The notes under the pieces were generated by a model. It made no database searches, was not told the origin of the DNA, and worked only from the letters and a program-made list of their open reading frames with translations. Below, one piece after another: positions 8,371 to 16,749 of a stretch of 58,588 nt of DNA (the stretch's first letter is position 1; every line of letters begins with the position of its first letter). Both the position numbers and the translations under genes were made by a program. This DNA is from a virus: the IMG/VR virus record IMGVR_UViG_3300046167_000685, positions 1 through 58,588 of that record; one strand, written 5' to 3'.

Positions 8371-8568
8371 GTGGATGAAGTCTTTTTTGCTGACGCTGTT
8401 TTGCGGATTGTGCGGGACAGGCGGTTAGCAGTTCAAGACTTGTTGATTTACGACAACGTCAAGAACATGGAGCAGTATCGTGAGCTCATGGGTAATTTAA
8501 AATCCCTAGATCACGTGGAACAGGAACTCAAGAGCCTGCTAGATAAACAGGAGCGCAACGATGGTTGA
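8371..8568 (+). CDS. Small helical protein, unknown
   Basis: The 65-aa frame opens with GTG directly after the endolysin stop; GGGAGG lies about 15 bases upstream. The product is mostly charged helix, perhaps coiled coil in its second half. It overlaps the co-chaperonin gene by eight bases. No family recognised. Confidence 0.55.
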   Translation: MDEVFFADAVLRIVRDRRLAVQDLLIYDNVKNMEQYRELMGNLKSLDHVEQELKSLLDKQERNDG

Positions 8569-9001
8569 TCTTGCTGGTGCCGCACAGGGCGCTGAAAGCT
8601 TAGCATCTGCATATGTAGATGTACCTACTGATAAGAAGTTGGACCCCGAAGCCATCGGTGGTTCTCTTTTAGAAAGAATGCCGGAGCCGACAGGTTGGCG
8701 TCTTCTCATCCTGCCCTATCGAGGTAAAGGAAAGACAGACGGGGGTATTTATTTACCTGACAAGTTTGTTGAGGAGAACTCTGTCTCTACGCAGGTTGGT
8801 TATGTCCTGAAAGTGGGGTCATTGGCATATAAGGATTCCGAAAAATTTCCGGTTGGTCCGTGGTGTGAGCAAGGCGATTGGGTCATGTTTGCGCGGTACG
8901 CTGGCTCGCGTTTTCGGATTGACGGCGGGGAAGTCAGGATTCTTAACGATGATGAGATTCTGGCACGGATCAAAGAACCCGAAGACATTCTTCATTTCTA
9001 G
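8561..9001 (+). CDS. GroES-like co-chaperonin
   Basis: The 146-aa protein contains a Cpn10 fold: PTGWRLLILPYR as first strand, a mobile-loop-like segment ending in GGIYLP, then VGYVLKVG, GDWVMFARYAG and a C-terminal EVRILNDDEILARI. An extra 40-residue N-terminal tail precedes it. By analogy with T4 gp31, it would pair with host GroEL to fold phage proteins, most likely the capsid protein. Its place immediately before scaffold and capsid genes supports that role. Confidence 0.82.
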   Translation: MVDLAGAAQGAESLASAYVDVPTDKKLDPEAIGGSLLERMPEPTGWRLLILPYRGKGKTDGGIYLPDKFVEENSVSTQVGYVLKVGSLAYKDSEKFPVGPWCEQGDWVMFARYAGSRFRIDGGEVRILNDDEILARIKEPEDILHF

Positions 9002-9010
9002 GAGTAAACG

Positions 9011-9886
9011 ATGGCTGACGAAAAGGCTCAAATTGAGCTAGATCTTGAAAAAGATGTAGAAGTAGAAGTTCTTGAGCAGGACGAACAGCAGGACAACGCG
9101 CCTGTTGAGGTCGCTCAAGAGGATGACAATTTTGATAAAGCAGAGAATGCTACGCAAAAGCGGATTGACCGCTTGACTAAAAAGATGCGTGAAGCAGAGC
9201 GTCAAAAGGAAGAGGCCCTAAAATATGCACAAAGTGTGCAGGTTGAGGCCCAACAGCTCAAACAACGCATGGACACTCTTGATACCAGCTATGTTCAAGA
9301 GTATAGCAGCCGCGTAGAAAGTCAGATGGCTTCTGCGGAGGGAGAGCTTGCTAGGGCCATGGAGATGGGGGATACTAATGCTGTTGTAGAAGCGCAGCGT
9401 AAAATCACTCGTTTGGCTATTGAGAATGATCGAGCAGAACAGGTCAAAGCTCAGCAAGAAAGAAACGCACAGTCGGCTCAAGCTCAACCGCAAGCGCAGG
9501 TTTCTCAAGCTAGCCCCCAAGCACAGCCTCGCCGACCGGATCCGAAGGCTGAGTCGTGGGCGCAAAAGAACGAGTGGTTTGGCTCCGACGAGGCCATGAC
9601 TTATGCCGCTTTTGGTATTCACAAAAAATTAGTCGAAGATGAAGGGTTTGACCCCAAGTCAGATGATTACTATACTGAATTGGACAGGCGTATGGGGGAC
9701 GAGTTCCCACATAAGCTTGGCAACTCCGGTGGAAGCAAACGGCCCGCTCAGACCGTAGCTTCTGTATCCCGCAACTCATCTGGGCGCAGCAGTGGGAAAA
9801 AGGTTAGACTCACCCCTAGCCAAGTCGCGATAGCGAAGAAATTGGGTGTGCCGCTTGAAGAATACGCAAAGCACGTGAAGGAGTAA
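9011..9886 (+). CDS. Capsid scaffolding protein
   Basis: The 291-aa protein is acidic at the N-terminus, forms a long predicted coiled coil at about residues 50-150, has a Gln/Ala/Pro-rich linker and ends in a short basic region. This composition and its place two genes upstream of the major capsid protein are those of an internal scaffold. Start is supported by AGGAG before the ATG. Confidence 0.72.
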   Translation: MADEKAQIELDLEKDVEVEVLEQDEQQDNAPVEVAQEDDNFDKAENATQKRIDRLTKKMREAERQKEEALKYAQSVQVEAQQLKQRMDTLDTSYVQEYSSRVESQMASAEGELARAMEMGDTNAVVEAQRKITRLAIENDRAEQVKAQQERNAQSAQAQPQAQVSQASPQAQPRRPDPKAESWAQKNEWFGSDEAMTYAAFGIHKKLVEDEGFDPKSDDYYTELDRRMGDEFPHKLGNSGGSKRPAQTVASVSRNSSGRSSGKKVRLTPSQVAIAKKLGVPLEEYAKHVKE

Positions 9887-9889
9887 AAA

Positions 9890-10369
9890 ATGACTGAAGA
9901 AATGTTTGAAGGCTCGGTTACGAGAACTCCTCGCGCAAAAAACACTAGGGAGAAGGCGGCTAGGCGTAAGCCGTGGGCTCCCCCGTCTATGTTAGAGGCA
10001 CCGCCTGCACCGGATGGGTTCAAGCATCGTTGGATCCGGGCTGAAACCCGGGGTTTTGATGATACGAAGAACATCAGCGCAAAGTTGCGTGAGGGCTGGG
10101 AATTGGTTCGTAAGGACGAGTACCCGGACTTTGAGGCCCCGGTAGTTGAATCAGGTAAATACGAAGGTGTGTTTGGTGTAGGTGGGCTTGTTCTCGCTCG
10201 CATTCCATTGGAAACCGTTGAGGAACGGAGCGCCTACTTTGACCGTAGGACTCAAGACCAGATGGACGCAGTGGATCACGATATGATGCGCGAGAATGCA
10301 CATTCGACGATGACGATCAGTAATCCTGAACGTCAATCCCGTGTAACCTTTGGGGGTACAAGAAAGTAA
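9890..10369 (+). CDS. Conserved capsid-region protein, unknown
   Basis: A 159-aa charged protein with a basic N-terminus and a compact middle (KLREGWELVRKDEYPD, then VFGVGGLVLARIP). AAGGAG precedes the ATG. It lies between scaffold and capsid genes and is probably a minor head component. No named family recognised. Confidence 0.65.
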   Translation: MTEEMFEGSVTRTPRAKNTREKAARRKPWAPPSMLEAPPAPDGFKHRWIRAETRGFDDTKNISAKLREGWELVRKDEYPDFEAPVVESGKYEGVFGVGGLVLARIPLETVEERSAYFDRRTQDQMDAVDHDMMRENAHSTMTISNPERQSRVTFGGTRK

Positions 10370-10393
10370 CCCCGCAATCTGGAGAAGAAGCAG

Positions 10394-11026
10394 ATGGCAA
10401 ATGAGCTAACTGGCGGCTATGGTCTTCGTCCGATTGGGATTACGGGTAGCGGCCCTAATTCTACTGGAACTACCCAGTATGAAATCGCATCCGACTACAC
10501 CACCGCCATTTACAAAGGTGGTATCGTAATCCCTCTCGCGGCAGGTACTATCGCCATTTCTGATCAAGCGGTTGCTCCGCTTGGTGTATTCAACGGCTGT
10601 GAATATGTGGACTCAAACACAGGTAAAACTGTGTTTAGCAACCACTGGCCCGGTTCAAACAATGCAAGCGTTGACACAAATCATCCTGTCAAAGCTTTCG
10701 TGTTTGATAACCCGATGCAGCTTTATGTTGTTGCCGCAGATGGCACCAACACCAATCGTGCTACCGCACTCGCAGATGTTTTTTCAAACTGCGATATGGC
10801 ATCCGTGAACGGCGGCAGCAACAACACAGGCCAAGCCAGCGACATGTTGGACATCAGCTCTGCGGCGACCACCGCTAACCTTGATGTTCGTATTGTTGGT
10901 TTGTTTGAGGATGCGGCAAATATTGATTACTCTGCTTTGGGTCATCAGTACATTGTACGCCTCAATGCGCCATTCAACTCGGGCTTCGCTGCTGCCGTTG
11001 GCACTGCCGCGAATACCGGTATTTAA
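10394..11026 (+). CDS. Putative head decoration protein
   Basis: The 210-aa product is rich in Thr, Ala, Asn and Gly with few charged residues, a composition of beta-sandwich decoration or cement proteins, and is encoded directly before the major capsid gene. GGAG precedes the start. A capsid-surface role is inferred from composition and place. Confidence 0.55.
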   Translation: MANELTGGYGLRPIGITGSGPNSTGTTQYEIASDYTTAIYKGGIVIPLAAGTIAISDQAVAPLGVFNGCEYVDSNTGKTVFSNHWPGSNNASVDTNHPVKAFVFDNPMQLYVVAADGTNTNRATALADVFSNCDMASVNGGSNNTGQASDMLDISSAATTANLDVRIVGLFEDAANIDYSALGHQYIVRLNAPFNSGFAAAVGTAANTGI

Positions 11027-11039
11027 GGAGGGCTTGTAA

Positions 11040-11948
11040 ATGGCTATTTCTCGCGCACAACTGGCGAAAGAGCTTGAGCCCGGCTTGAATGCTCTTTTCG
11101 GCCTTGAGTTTGATCGTTATGAAAACGAACATGCCGAAATCTTTGACGAAGAAACTTCTGATCGTGCCTTTGAAGAAGAGGTGATGCTCGGGGGTTTTGG
11201 AACTGCTCCGGTTAAGTCCGAAGGTGGAACCATTAGCTTTGATGACGCGCAGGAGACTTACACTGCACGTTACACACACGAGACCATTGCTCTGGCTTTC
11301 TCGATTTCCGAAGAAGCCATTGAAGACAATCTGTATGATCGTCTGGCCTCGCGTTACACTAAAGCTTTGGCTCGCTCTATGGCTCAGACCAAGCAGATCA
11401 AAGCTGCGGCAATCTTGAACAATGCGTTCAGCACCGGGGCAAGCGCCATCGGTGATGGCGCGGCACTGTGTTCGTCTTCTCACCCGTCTCTTTCTGGCAA
11501 CCAACGTAACTTGTTGTCTACTGCGGCGGATTTGAATGAAACCTCGCTTGAGCAAATGCTCATCGACATTGCTGGTTTCACTGACGAGCGCGGCCTAAAG
11601 GTTGCTGTACGTGGTATGAAGCTCATCATTCCAAAAGAACTGCAATTTATTGCGGAGCGGGTGATGAACTCAAACCTTCGTGTGGGCACCGCCGATAATG
11701 ATGCAAACGCCATGAAGAACATGGGAATGCTGCCGGAAGGTGCAGTGGTTAACCACTTCCTGACGGACACAGATGCTTTCTTCATCAAGACGGATGCACC
11801 TAACGGCTTCAAGATGTTCAATCGCTCACCAATCAAAACCGCTATGGAAGGCGATTTTGATACCGGTAACATGCGCTTCAAGGCGCGTGAGCGTTACAGC
11901 TTCGGTGTTTCCGATTGGCGCTGCGTTTTCGGTACACCCGGCGCATAA
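11040..11948 (+). CDS. Major capsid protein (Mu gpT-like HK97 fold)
   Basis: The 302-aa protein resembles the Mu-like major head subunit group: an N-terminal helical arm with FEEEVMLGGFGTAP, a middle with ARYTHETIALAFSIS, a cysteine/His-containing loop (ALCSSSHPSL), and a C-terminal domain ending GVSDWRCVFG. A strong AAGGAGG site precedes the ATG, consistent with high expression, and a strong terminator follows. The length is normal for the family. Confidence 0.85.
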   Translation: MAISRAQLAKELEPGLNALFGLEFDRYENEHAEIFDEETSDRAFEEEVMLGGFGTAPVKSEGGTISFDDAQETYTARYTHETIALAFSISEEAIEDNLYDRLASRYTKALARSMAQTKQIKAAAILNNAFSTGASAIGDGAALCSSSHPSLSGNQRNLLSTAADLNETSLEQMLIDIAGFTDERGLKVAVRGMKLIIPKELQFIAERVMNSNLRVGTADNDANAMKNMGMLPEGAVVNHFLTDTDAFFIKTDAPNGFKMFNRSPIKTAMEGDFDTGNMRFKARERYSFGVSDWRCVFGTPGA

Positions 11949-11980
11949 TTCCCTAGTTCAGGGATACACATCAGCAGGGA

Positions 11981-12010
11981 GGGCGGCAGTATTGCCGCCC
12001 TTTCTTTTTT
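11981..12010 (+). terminator. Intrinsic terminator after the capsid gene
   Basis: GGGCGGCA, a four-base loop and TGCCGCCC form a perfect 8-bp stem, followed by TTTCTTTTTT. It probably ends or attenuates the head operon while the capsid message stays stable. Confidence 0.9.
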
Positions 12011-12034
12011 AGTATATAGTTTTTACATTCCTGA

Positions 12035-12053
12035 CAGTCACATTGGGTGACTG
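12035..12053. promoter_or_regulatory. Inverted repeat in the leader of the gene after the capsid
   Basis: CAGTCAC-ATTGG-GTGACTG is a perfect 7-bp inverted repeat with a five-base spacer, between the terminator and the next ribosome site, with no T-run behind it. It may be an operator or a 5' mRNA hairpin. Confidence 0.4.
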
Positions 12054-12078
12054 ACACTAGCCACGACAGGAGATGTAC

Positions 12079-12540
12079 ATGGCTACCACTACTTTTTCTG
12101 GCCCAATCAAAGCCGGACCTATTAAGAACACAACAGGAACTACCCTTGGCACCAACATTGCGAATGTTGGTCAAGTCGTTATGGCTCAAACCTTTTCAGT
12201 AGATCTTTCTGGAGGTGCTGTTGCAGCCGAAGTTACTAATGTTGTTATCCCTGCTAACTCTCAGATTATTGATTGTGTGATTGACGTAATCACTGCGGCG
12301 AGTGGCGCAACTAACCTTAGTGTTGGCGATACTGTTGGCGGTGCGGCCACAATTCTTAACACCTTCGCGATTGGGACGACGGCGGGCCGAAAGTATCCAA
12401 CAACTCAAGCTGGTGCAGCATTGGCGTGGCAAGATACTGGAACAGCCGATATTCGTCTGACCGTTACAGGTTCTGCTGCGACAAGTGCGGGCCTAGTTCG
12501 TGTTACAATCCTGTATCAGCAGAACAACAATCTTGCTTAA
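12079..12540 (+). CDS. Beta-rich structural protein, unknown
   Basis: From the ATG at 12079 (AGGAG six bases upstream; the ATG at 12073 abuts the ribosome site and is unlikely) a 153-aa Thr/Ala/Val-rich, low-charge protein is encoded. Its composition resembles virion surface proteins. No family recognised. Confidence 0.6.
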   Translation: MATTTFSGPIKAGPIKNTTGTTLGTNIANVGQVVMAQTFSVDLSGGAVAAEVTNVVIPANSQIIDCVIDVITAASGATNLSVGDTVGGAATILNTFAIGTTAGRKYPTTQAGAALAWQDTGTADIRLTVTGSAATSAGLVRVTILYQQNNNLA

Positions 12541-12552
12541 TAGGAGATTGGC

Positions 12553-12825
12553 ATGTCTGGATCTGATGTAAGATCGAAAAGAGTTACTGGCACAGGTTCA
12601 CTCGGTGTTGGCCCCGCTCGTATTAGACAGATACAGTTAACAACGGGTTCTGGAACTCCACGGCTCACTATTACAGATGGTTCTGGCGGTGCTACGGTCT
12701 TAGATTTGGACTTCAACGCTTCCACCACACACTCTGTGAACATTCCTGCTGAAGGTATTAGGGTGACTGACATTTTTGTTGGCACCTTAACTAACATAAC
12801 AGCAGTAACTTTCTTTTTTAGTTAG
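12553..12825 (+). CDS. Small beta-rich structural protein, unknown
   Basis: A 90-aa Thr/Gly-rich protein with AGGAG before its ATG. Alternating hydrophobic residues suggest a beta fold. It follows a similar protein and precedes the basic-protein cluster; probably virion-associated. Confidence 0.55.
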   Translation: MSGSDVRSKRVTGTGSLGVGPARIRQIQLTTGSGTPRLTITDGSGGATVLDLDFNASTTHSVNIPAEGIRVTDIFVGTLTNITAVTFFFS

Positions 12826-12832
12826 GTGAGTT

Positions 12833-13117
12833 ATGGCTTCGCGTGATGATAAAATGCCGAAGCGAAACAAAAAAAACTTCCGCCCCACAAAGTCTGGGGC
12901 GGGGATGACTAAGGCTGGGGTTGCGGCTTATAGAAAAGCAAACCCCGGCTCTAAGTTAAAAACAGCGGTTACTGGCAAGGTAAAAAAGGGTTCAAAAGAT
13001 GCGAAAAGGCGTAAGTCCTTTTGCGCTCGCTCTGCTGGACAAATGAAAAAATTTCCTAAAGCCGCAAAAAACCCAAACAGTCGTTTGAGACAGGCTCGCA
13101 AAAGGTGGAAATGTTAA
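12833..13117 (+). CDS. Basic protein, DUF6321-like
   Basis: The 94-aa product is about one-third Lys/Arg. The segments AYRKANPGSKLKTAVTG, KRRKSFCARSAGQM and a C-terminal RKRWKC are those of a family common in marine phages (DUF6321, recalled from memory). Charge suggests contact with packaged DNA or RNA. The ATG at 12854 is an alternative start. The stop overlaps the next ATG (TAATG). Confidence 0.7.
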   Translation: MASRDDKMPKRNKKNFRPTKSGAGMTKAGVAAYRKANPGSKLKTAVTGKVKKGSKDAKRRKSFCARSAGQMKKFPKAAKNPNSRLRQARKRWKC

Positions 13118-13275
13118 TGAAAGCCGATGATGTTTTAAAACTTTTGGAAAAACACGAAAAAGAGTGCGGTAGTCGGTATGCTCAGATACAGAAACAGTTG
13201 GATAAGTTAGATCAACGTCTCTGGGGTATAGCGGGCCTGATAATAGCTGCGGCAGTTGTGCAAAAGGTGTTCTAA
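13117..13275 (+). CDS. Small membrane protein with helical N-terminus
   Basis: A 52-aa protein: a charged helical first half with one cysteine, then one membrane segment (GIAGLIIAAAVV) near the C-terminus. This is the layout of haemolysin XhlA-like phage proteins, but the match is by shape only. It overlaps both neighbours by one base. Confidence 0.6.
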   Translation: MKADDVLKLLEKHEKECGSRYAQIQKQLDKLDQRLWGIAGLIIAAAVVQKVF

Positions 13276-13508
13276 TGGGAAGTGTAGTAAACATTGGCTC
13301 TGGGGCCTGCCCTGTTCGTAAAGCGGGGAAAAACGCTGTCGTCCGCATGAAAAAAGGCGGAAAGGTAAAAAGTGGTGGCAAGATTTGTCCGAAAGGAAAG
13401 GCATGGGCTAAACGGACGTTTGATACATACCCGTCAGCCTATGCAAACATGGCCGCGTCAAAATACTGTAAAGATCCCAACTACGCCAAAAAATCAAAGG
13501 GCAAGTAA
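13275..13508 (+). CDS. Basic cysteine-containing protein, conserved in marine phages
   Basis: The 77-aa product is Lys/Gly-rich with three cysteines and a conserved-looking core, CPKGKAWAKRTF followed by YANMAASKYCKDPNY. Function unknown; highly basic character and neighbours suggest a virion or DNA-associated role. Coupled by TAATG to both neighbours. Confidence 0.65.
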   Translation: MGSVVNIGSGACPVRKAGKNAVVRMKKGGKVKSGGKICPKGKAWAKRTFDTYPSAYANMAASKYCKDPNYAKKSKGK

Positions 13509-13894
13509 TGGGCCAGCTTAAAGAATGGGTAAAACAAGATTGGGTAAGGATAGGCAGCGATGGTTCTATCAAAGGTAAGTGTGGTACTTCAAAAGATAAG
13601 AAAAACCCTGATCGTTGTCTTCCAAGAGCTAAAGCGAACAGTCTTTCAAAGGCTGAACGCGCTACGACAGCTCGTAAGAAAAAAAGAGCCGGATCCAAAG
13701 GTAAAACCGTCGTTGCAAACACCAAGAGAGCGAAAGTCACCAACCTCAAAAACGGCGGGGCGGTCGGCTACGAAACGAAAGCCAAAAGGCCCTTCAGGGG
13801 CAAAAAAGTAGCCGGGACAGCGGTCGCCCGGGGGTGTGGGGCAGTAATGCCTGACCGCAGGAAAAGAACTAAGGGTTCAGTAAGTCAAGCGTAG
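13508..13894 (+). CDS. Basic protein, DUF5872-like
   Basis: The 128-aa protein contains KQDWVRIGSDGSIKG, CGTSKDKKNPDRCLPRAKA and SKAERATTARKKKR, a pattern I associate with DUF5872 proteins of marine phages. Cysteines at about 33, 44 and 111 could bind metal. The C-terminal half is an extended basic tail. Confidence 0.68.
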   Translation: MGQLKEWVKQDWVRIGSDGSIKGKCGTSKDKKNPDRCLPRAKANSLSKAERATTARKKKRAGSKGKTVVANTKRAKVTNLKNGGAVGYETKAKRPFRGKKVAGTAVARGCGAVMPDRRKRTKGSVSQA

Positions 13895-13903
13895 GAGCGT
13901 GAA

Positions 13904-14170
13904 ATGGCTAAAGAATTTATGACAATGGACGAATATGCCGCCTCTCTCGTAGGCGGGGGCATGAAGTCTAAAGGCATGGCCCGAGGCGGCAAAGTCGGCA
14001 TGAAAAAGAAGGGTTATGCCAAGGGTGGAAAGGTCGCAAAAATGGCTGGTGGCGGCAAAGTCGGCATGATGAAGAAGAAAGGCTACGCGAAGGGCGGCAA
14101 GGTCGCAAAAATGGCTGGTGGCGGCATGATGAAGAAAAAGGGTTATGCCAAGGGCGGCAAGGTAAAGTAA
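13904..14170 (+). CDS. Lys/Gly/Met repeat protein
   Basis: The 88-aa protein has an acidic-to-neutral start of about 30 residues, then tandem copies of a unit close to MMKKKGYAKGGKVAKMAGGG (three full or partial copies), repeated at DNA level between about 13990 and 14170. Extreme basicity suggests nucleic-acid binding inside the virion. AGGAG precedes the ATG. Repeat number could vary between isolates by slippage. Confidence 0.7.
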   Translation: MAKEFMTMDEYAASLVGGGMKSKGMARGGKVGMKKKGYAKGGKVAKMAGGGKVGMMKKKGYAKGGKVAKMAGGGMMKKKGYAKGGKVK

Positions 14171-14171
14171 C

Positions 14172-14849
14172 TTGCCCTATCTTCAAAGCAACATTCCGCA
14201 CTTTAAATGTTGGGTGCGGAAGGAATACACCTGTAATCATTTGAATTATCATGGTGAGTTTATTCACGCCATGGCTATCGCGGTGACGACTATGCCTAGC
14301 CGTTGCCTGAGTTTTCAAATGATATTTACAGGTTGTGAGGCCGATGGGGATGATCAACCAAATGTTCACGGAGGTGCGATGTGGGCAAGAATGCCCATAA
14401 CGGCTCTTGTTGGGGATACGCCGCTTGAAGAATGGCCAGAGCCTATGCCCGTTCATTTAGCGCAACCTTGGGATTGCATGTCCCACACTCACGCTGTCTA
14501 CCGTTTAGATCGGGCACACCCGTGTCCGTGGATTGCTAAGATAGGGCCCGATTTCTACCCGGCTAAATACTATTTTACTGTAGATTACACCGAAAGTGAA
14601 ATTGCCGACGACCCCGCACAGCACAAGCAAAGCCACGTTTTGGAGCTTTTAGACGCGGGGCCCTACACGGGAAATATCGTTGCTTTGCCTAACAATCGAG
14701 TGCGCGTAACGCATCCTGCGTGGTTTGAAACAGGTGAAGGTCCCCCGGACTTCTTGCCCTCACAACACATACACTATTCAAAATCGGATTTAGACTATAC
14801 CATGGATGTAAATCAGATTTTTGACAATCTGTATGCGGAGAAAAAGTGA
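14172..14849 (+). CDS. Conserved protein of unknown function at the head-tail border
   Basis: The 225-aa frame most likely begins at the TTG at 14172. It is rich in His, Cys, Trp and Pro, with a FKCWVRKEYTCNHLNY segment near the start and HSH-type clusters (CMSHTHAVY). Metal binding is possible. The stop TGA overlaps the ATG of the next gene. I know similar sequences only as unnamed marine-phage proteins. Confidence 0.6.
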   Translation: MPYLQSNIPHFKCWVRKEYTCNHLNYHGEFIHAMAIAVTTMPSRCLSFQMIFTGCEADGDDQPNVHGGAMWARMPITALVGDTPLEEWPEPMPVHLAQPWDCMSHTHAVYRLDRAHPCPWIAKIGPDFYPAKYYFTVDYTESEIADDPAQHKQSHVLELLDAGPYTGNIVALPNNRVRVTHPAWFETGEGPPDFLPSQHIHYSKSDLDYTMDVNQIFDNLYAEKK

Positions 14850-15517
14850 TGGCCATTTCGGGTAGCACCAATTTTGAATTAGACGTATCGGATTACATAG
14901 AAGAAGCTTTTGAGCGTTGTGGCCTTGAGGTTCGTACCGGTTACGATCTTAAAACAGCGCGAAGGTCTTTGAACTTGATGTTAGCCGAGTGGGCTAATCG
15001 CGGCTTAAATCAATGGACTATTACGGAACGGTCTCAAGCCTTAACAGATGGCACCGCAGCGTATTCGTTGGGAACGGATGTAATTGACATTCTTTCTGTG
15101 GTGGTTCGTAGAAGCGGGACTGATTTTGCTTTAGAACGTATTAGCCGGGATGCCTATCAAAACATTCCAACAAAAAGCACCGAGGGCCGTCCTTCTCAGT
15201 TTTTCTTGGATCGTCAAATCACGCCTTCTTTGAAACTATGGCCTACACCGGAAAACAGCACGGATGTTGTGTATTACAATGCTTTGACTCGCATGGATGA
15301 TGCAGATCTAGCAACTAATACTTTAGAAGTACCGTTTCGGTTTTATCCTTGTTTAGCCGCTGGTTTAGCGTATTACATTGCAATCAAGCGAGCTCCAGAT
15401 CGAATACAGCTCTTAAAGGCTGTATATGAAGAGGAATTTGAACGAGCCATGACGGAAGATCGAGATCGAGCGTCTTTCAGCGTTGTTCCACAATACGAGT
15501 ATTTTAGGGTGGGGTGA
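14849..15517 (+). CDS. Head-tail adaptor (tail accessory, P22 gp4-like)
   Basis: From the ATG at 14849 (GGAGA upstream; GTG at 14846 is the alternative) a 222-aa protein is made. The start DYIEEAFERCGLEVRTGYDL, then SLNLMLAEWANRGLNQW, is typical of the adaptor placed under podovirus portals. It would seal the portal and join it to the tail tube. Confidence 0.75.
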   Translation: MAISGSTNFELDVSDYIEEAFERCGLEVRTGYDLKTARRSLNLMLAEWANRGLNQWTITERSQALTDGTAAYSLGTDVIDILSVVVRRSGTDFALERISRDAYQNIPTKSTEGRPSQFFLDRQITPSLKLWPTPENSTDVVYYNALTRMDDADLATNTLEVPFRFYPCLAAGLAYYIAIKRAPDRIQLLKAVYEEEFERAMTEDRDRASFSVVPQYEYFRVG

Positions 15518-16317
15518 TGTCTAAATTTGCTACGGGTAAATATTCTTATGCCATATCTGACCGATCCGGGTTTAGGTATCGGTACAAGGACATGCGCCGA
15601 GAATGGAACGGTTTGCTTGTAGGAAAAGATGAATACGAGACAAAACAACCACAATTAGGGCCTTTTCGAGTTCCGTCGGACCCGCAAGCTTTACGGAACC
15701 CAAGGCCAGACACCCAAAACCGTTTTTCGGTAAATGTCACATTTCCAACCTTTGATCTGACAACTGTTCAATACATACCCTTAAGGGCGATGTTAAGCTC
15801 TGTGGGTCAAGTAGTTGCCACCGGCAGTGCGACGGGAGAAGCTGTTTCTGTGGCAATAACCGGTATTTCTGCCGAAGGTTATGTTGGAAGCGTGGTTGCG
15901 TCTAACATAGCCTCTGCAACGGCGGCGGTAACTGGCGTAGCGGGAACAAGTGCCGTAGGTTCAGTTTCTGTAGTAGCGATAACAGTTTACACTGTAACGG
16001 TTTCAAGCGATGGATACGGTAATAAATACTATATTGCAGGTCTTTCAGGGGCTGCCCCAACCCTCACCCTCAACGAGGGAAGCACTTATCGATTTGATCA
16101 GTCTGATTCCAGTAATTCCGGGCACCCATTTAGGTTCTCTACCACATCTAATGGAACACATGCTGGCGGCAGTGAGTACACCACCGGTGTAACGCATAGC
16201 GGCACTCCGGGTAGTTCAGGGGCTTATACACAGATCACGGTAGCCTCTGGTGCTCCAACTCTGTATTATTATTGCACAAATCACAGTGGTATGGGCGGCA
16301 CTGCAAACACGCCATAG
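15517..16317 (+). CDS. Structural protein with C-terminal cupredoxin-like domain
   Basis: The ATG at 15517 overlaps the previous stop (GTG at 15514 is an alternative), giving 266 aa. The first 80 residues are a unique anchoring part, then a Val/Ala/Ser-rich repetitive linker, then from about residue 155 a beta domain. This domain has His in GHPFRFS and the cluster YYYCTNHSGMGG, which gives Cys, His and Met in an order like the type-1 copper ligands of plastocyanin-like proteins. The His-to-Met spacing is shorter than in plastocyanin, so copper binding is uncertain. Confidence 0.65.
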   Translation: MSKFATGKYSYAISDRSGFRYRYKDMRREWNGLLVGKDEYETKQPQLGPFRVPSDPQALRNPRPDTQNRFSVNVTFPTFDLTTVQYIPLRAMLSSVGQVVATGSATGEAVSVAITGISAEGYVGSVVASNIASATAAVTGVAGTSAVGSVSVVAITVYTVTVSSDGYGNKYYIAGLSGAAPTLTLNEGSTYRFDQSDSSNSGHPFRFSTTSNGTHAGGSEYTTGVTHSGTPGSSGAYTQITVASGAPTLYYYCTNHSGMGGTANTP

Positions 16318-16326
16318 GAGTAGAAA

Positions 16327-16749
16327 ATGGCCTTTTCTGGAAATTTCTTGTGTACGTCTTTCAAGAGCGAACTGTTCAATGCAGTTCATAATTTTGGAAG
16401 TCATACTTTTAAGGTCGCATTGTTTACTAACAGCGCGACATTGAATGCAACCACAACCGCATACTCAAGCACCAACGAAGTTAGTGGTACGGGTTACAGT
16501 GCAGGTGGGGCAACTGTTGCAAATGTTAGTGTAAATACTAGCGGAACCACGGCGTTTATAGATTTTGATGACGTTGCCTTTTCAAGCTCTACGATAACTG
16601 CGAGAGGCGCACTTTTGTACAACAGCAGTGCTTCTAACAAAGCCGTAGCAGTGTTTGATTTTGGTGCGGATAAATCTTCGTCGTCCTCAACATTTACAAT
16701 CACAATCCCGACGGCGGATGCGAGCAATGCGATAGTTAGGATTGCCTGA
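16327..16749 (+). CDS. Beta-rich tail-region protein
   Basis: The 140-aa protein begins with a hydrophobic helix-like segment (CTSFKSELFNAVHNF) followed by a Thr/Ser/Ala-rich beta region. AGGAG precedes the ATG. The same layout (helical start, then surface-like beta domain) occurs in the 142-aa protein at 17415-17843, so the two may be distant paralogues flanking an adaptor. Confidence 0.6.
   Translation: MAFSGNFLCTSFKSELFNAVHNFGSHTFKVALFTNSATLNATTTAYSSTNEVSGTGYSAGGATVANVSVNTSGTTAFIDFDDVAFSSSTITARGALLYNSSASNKAVAVFDFGADKSSSSSTFTITIPTADASNAIVRIA

Noticed and set aside
8507-8523. Second parS-like sequence around CACGTGGAACA
   Set aside because: Only 12 of 16 positions match, it is inside a gene and not palindromic.
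13990-14170. Short regular DNA repeats resembling a CRISPR-type array
   Set aside because: The repeats are in frame and encode the Lys/Gly/Met repeat protein, without unique spacers.
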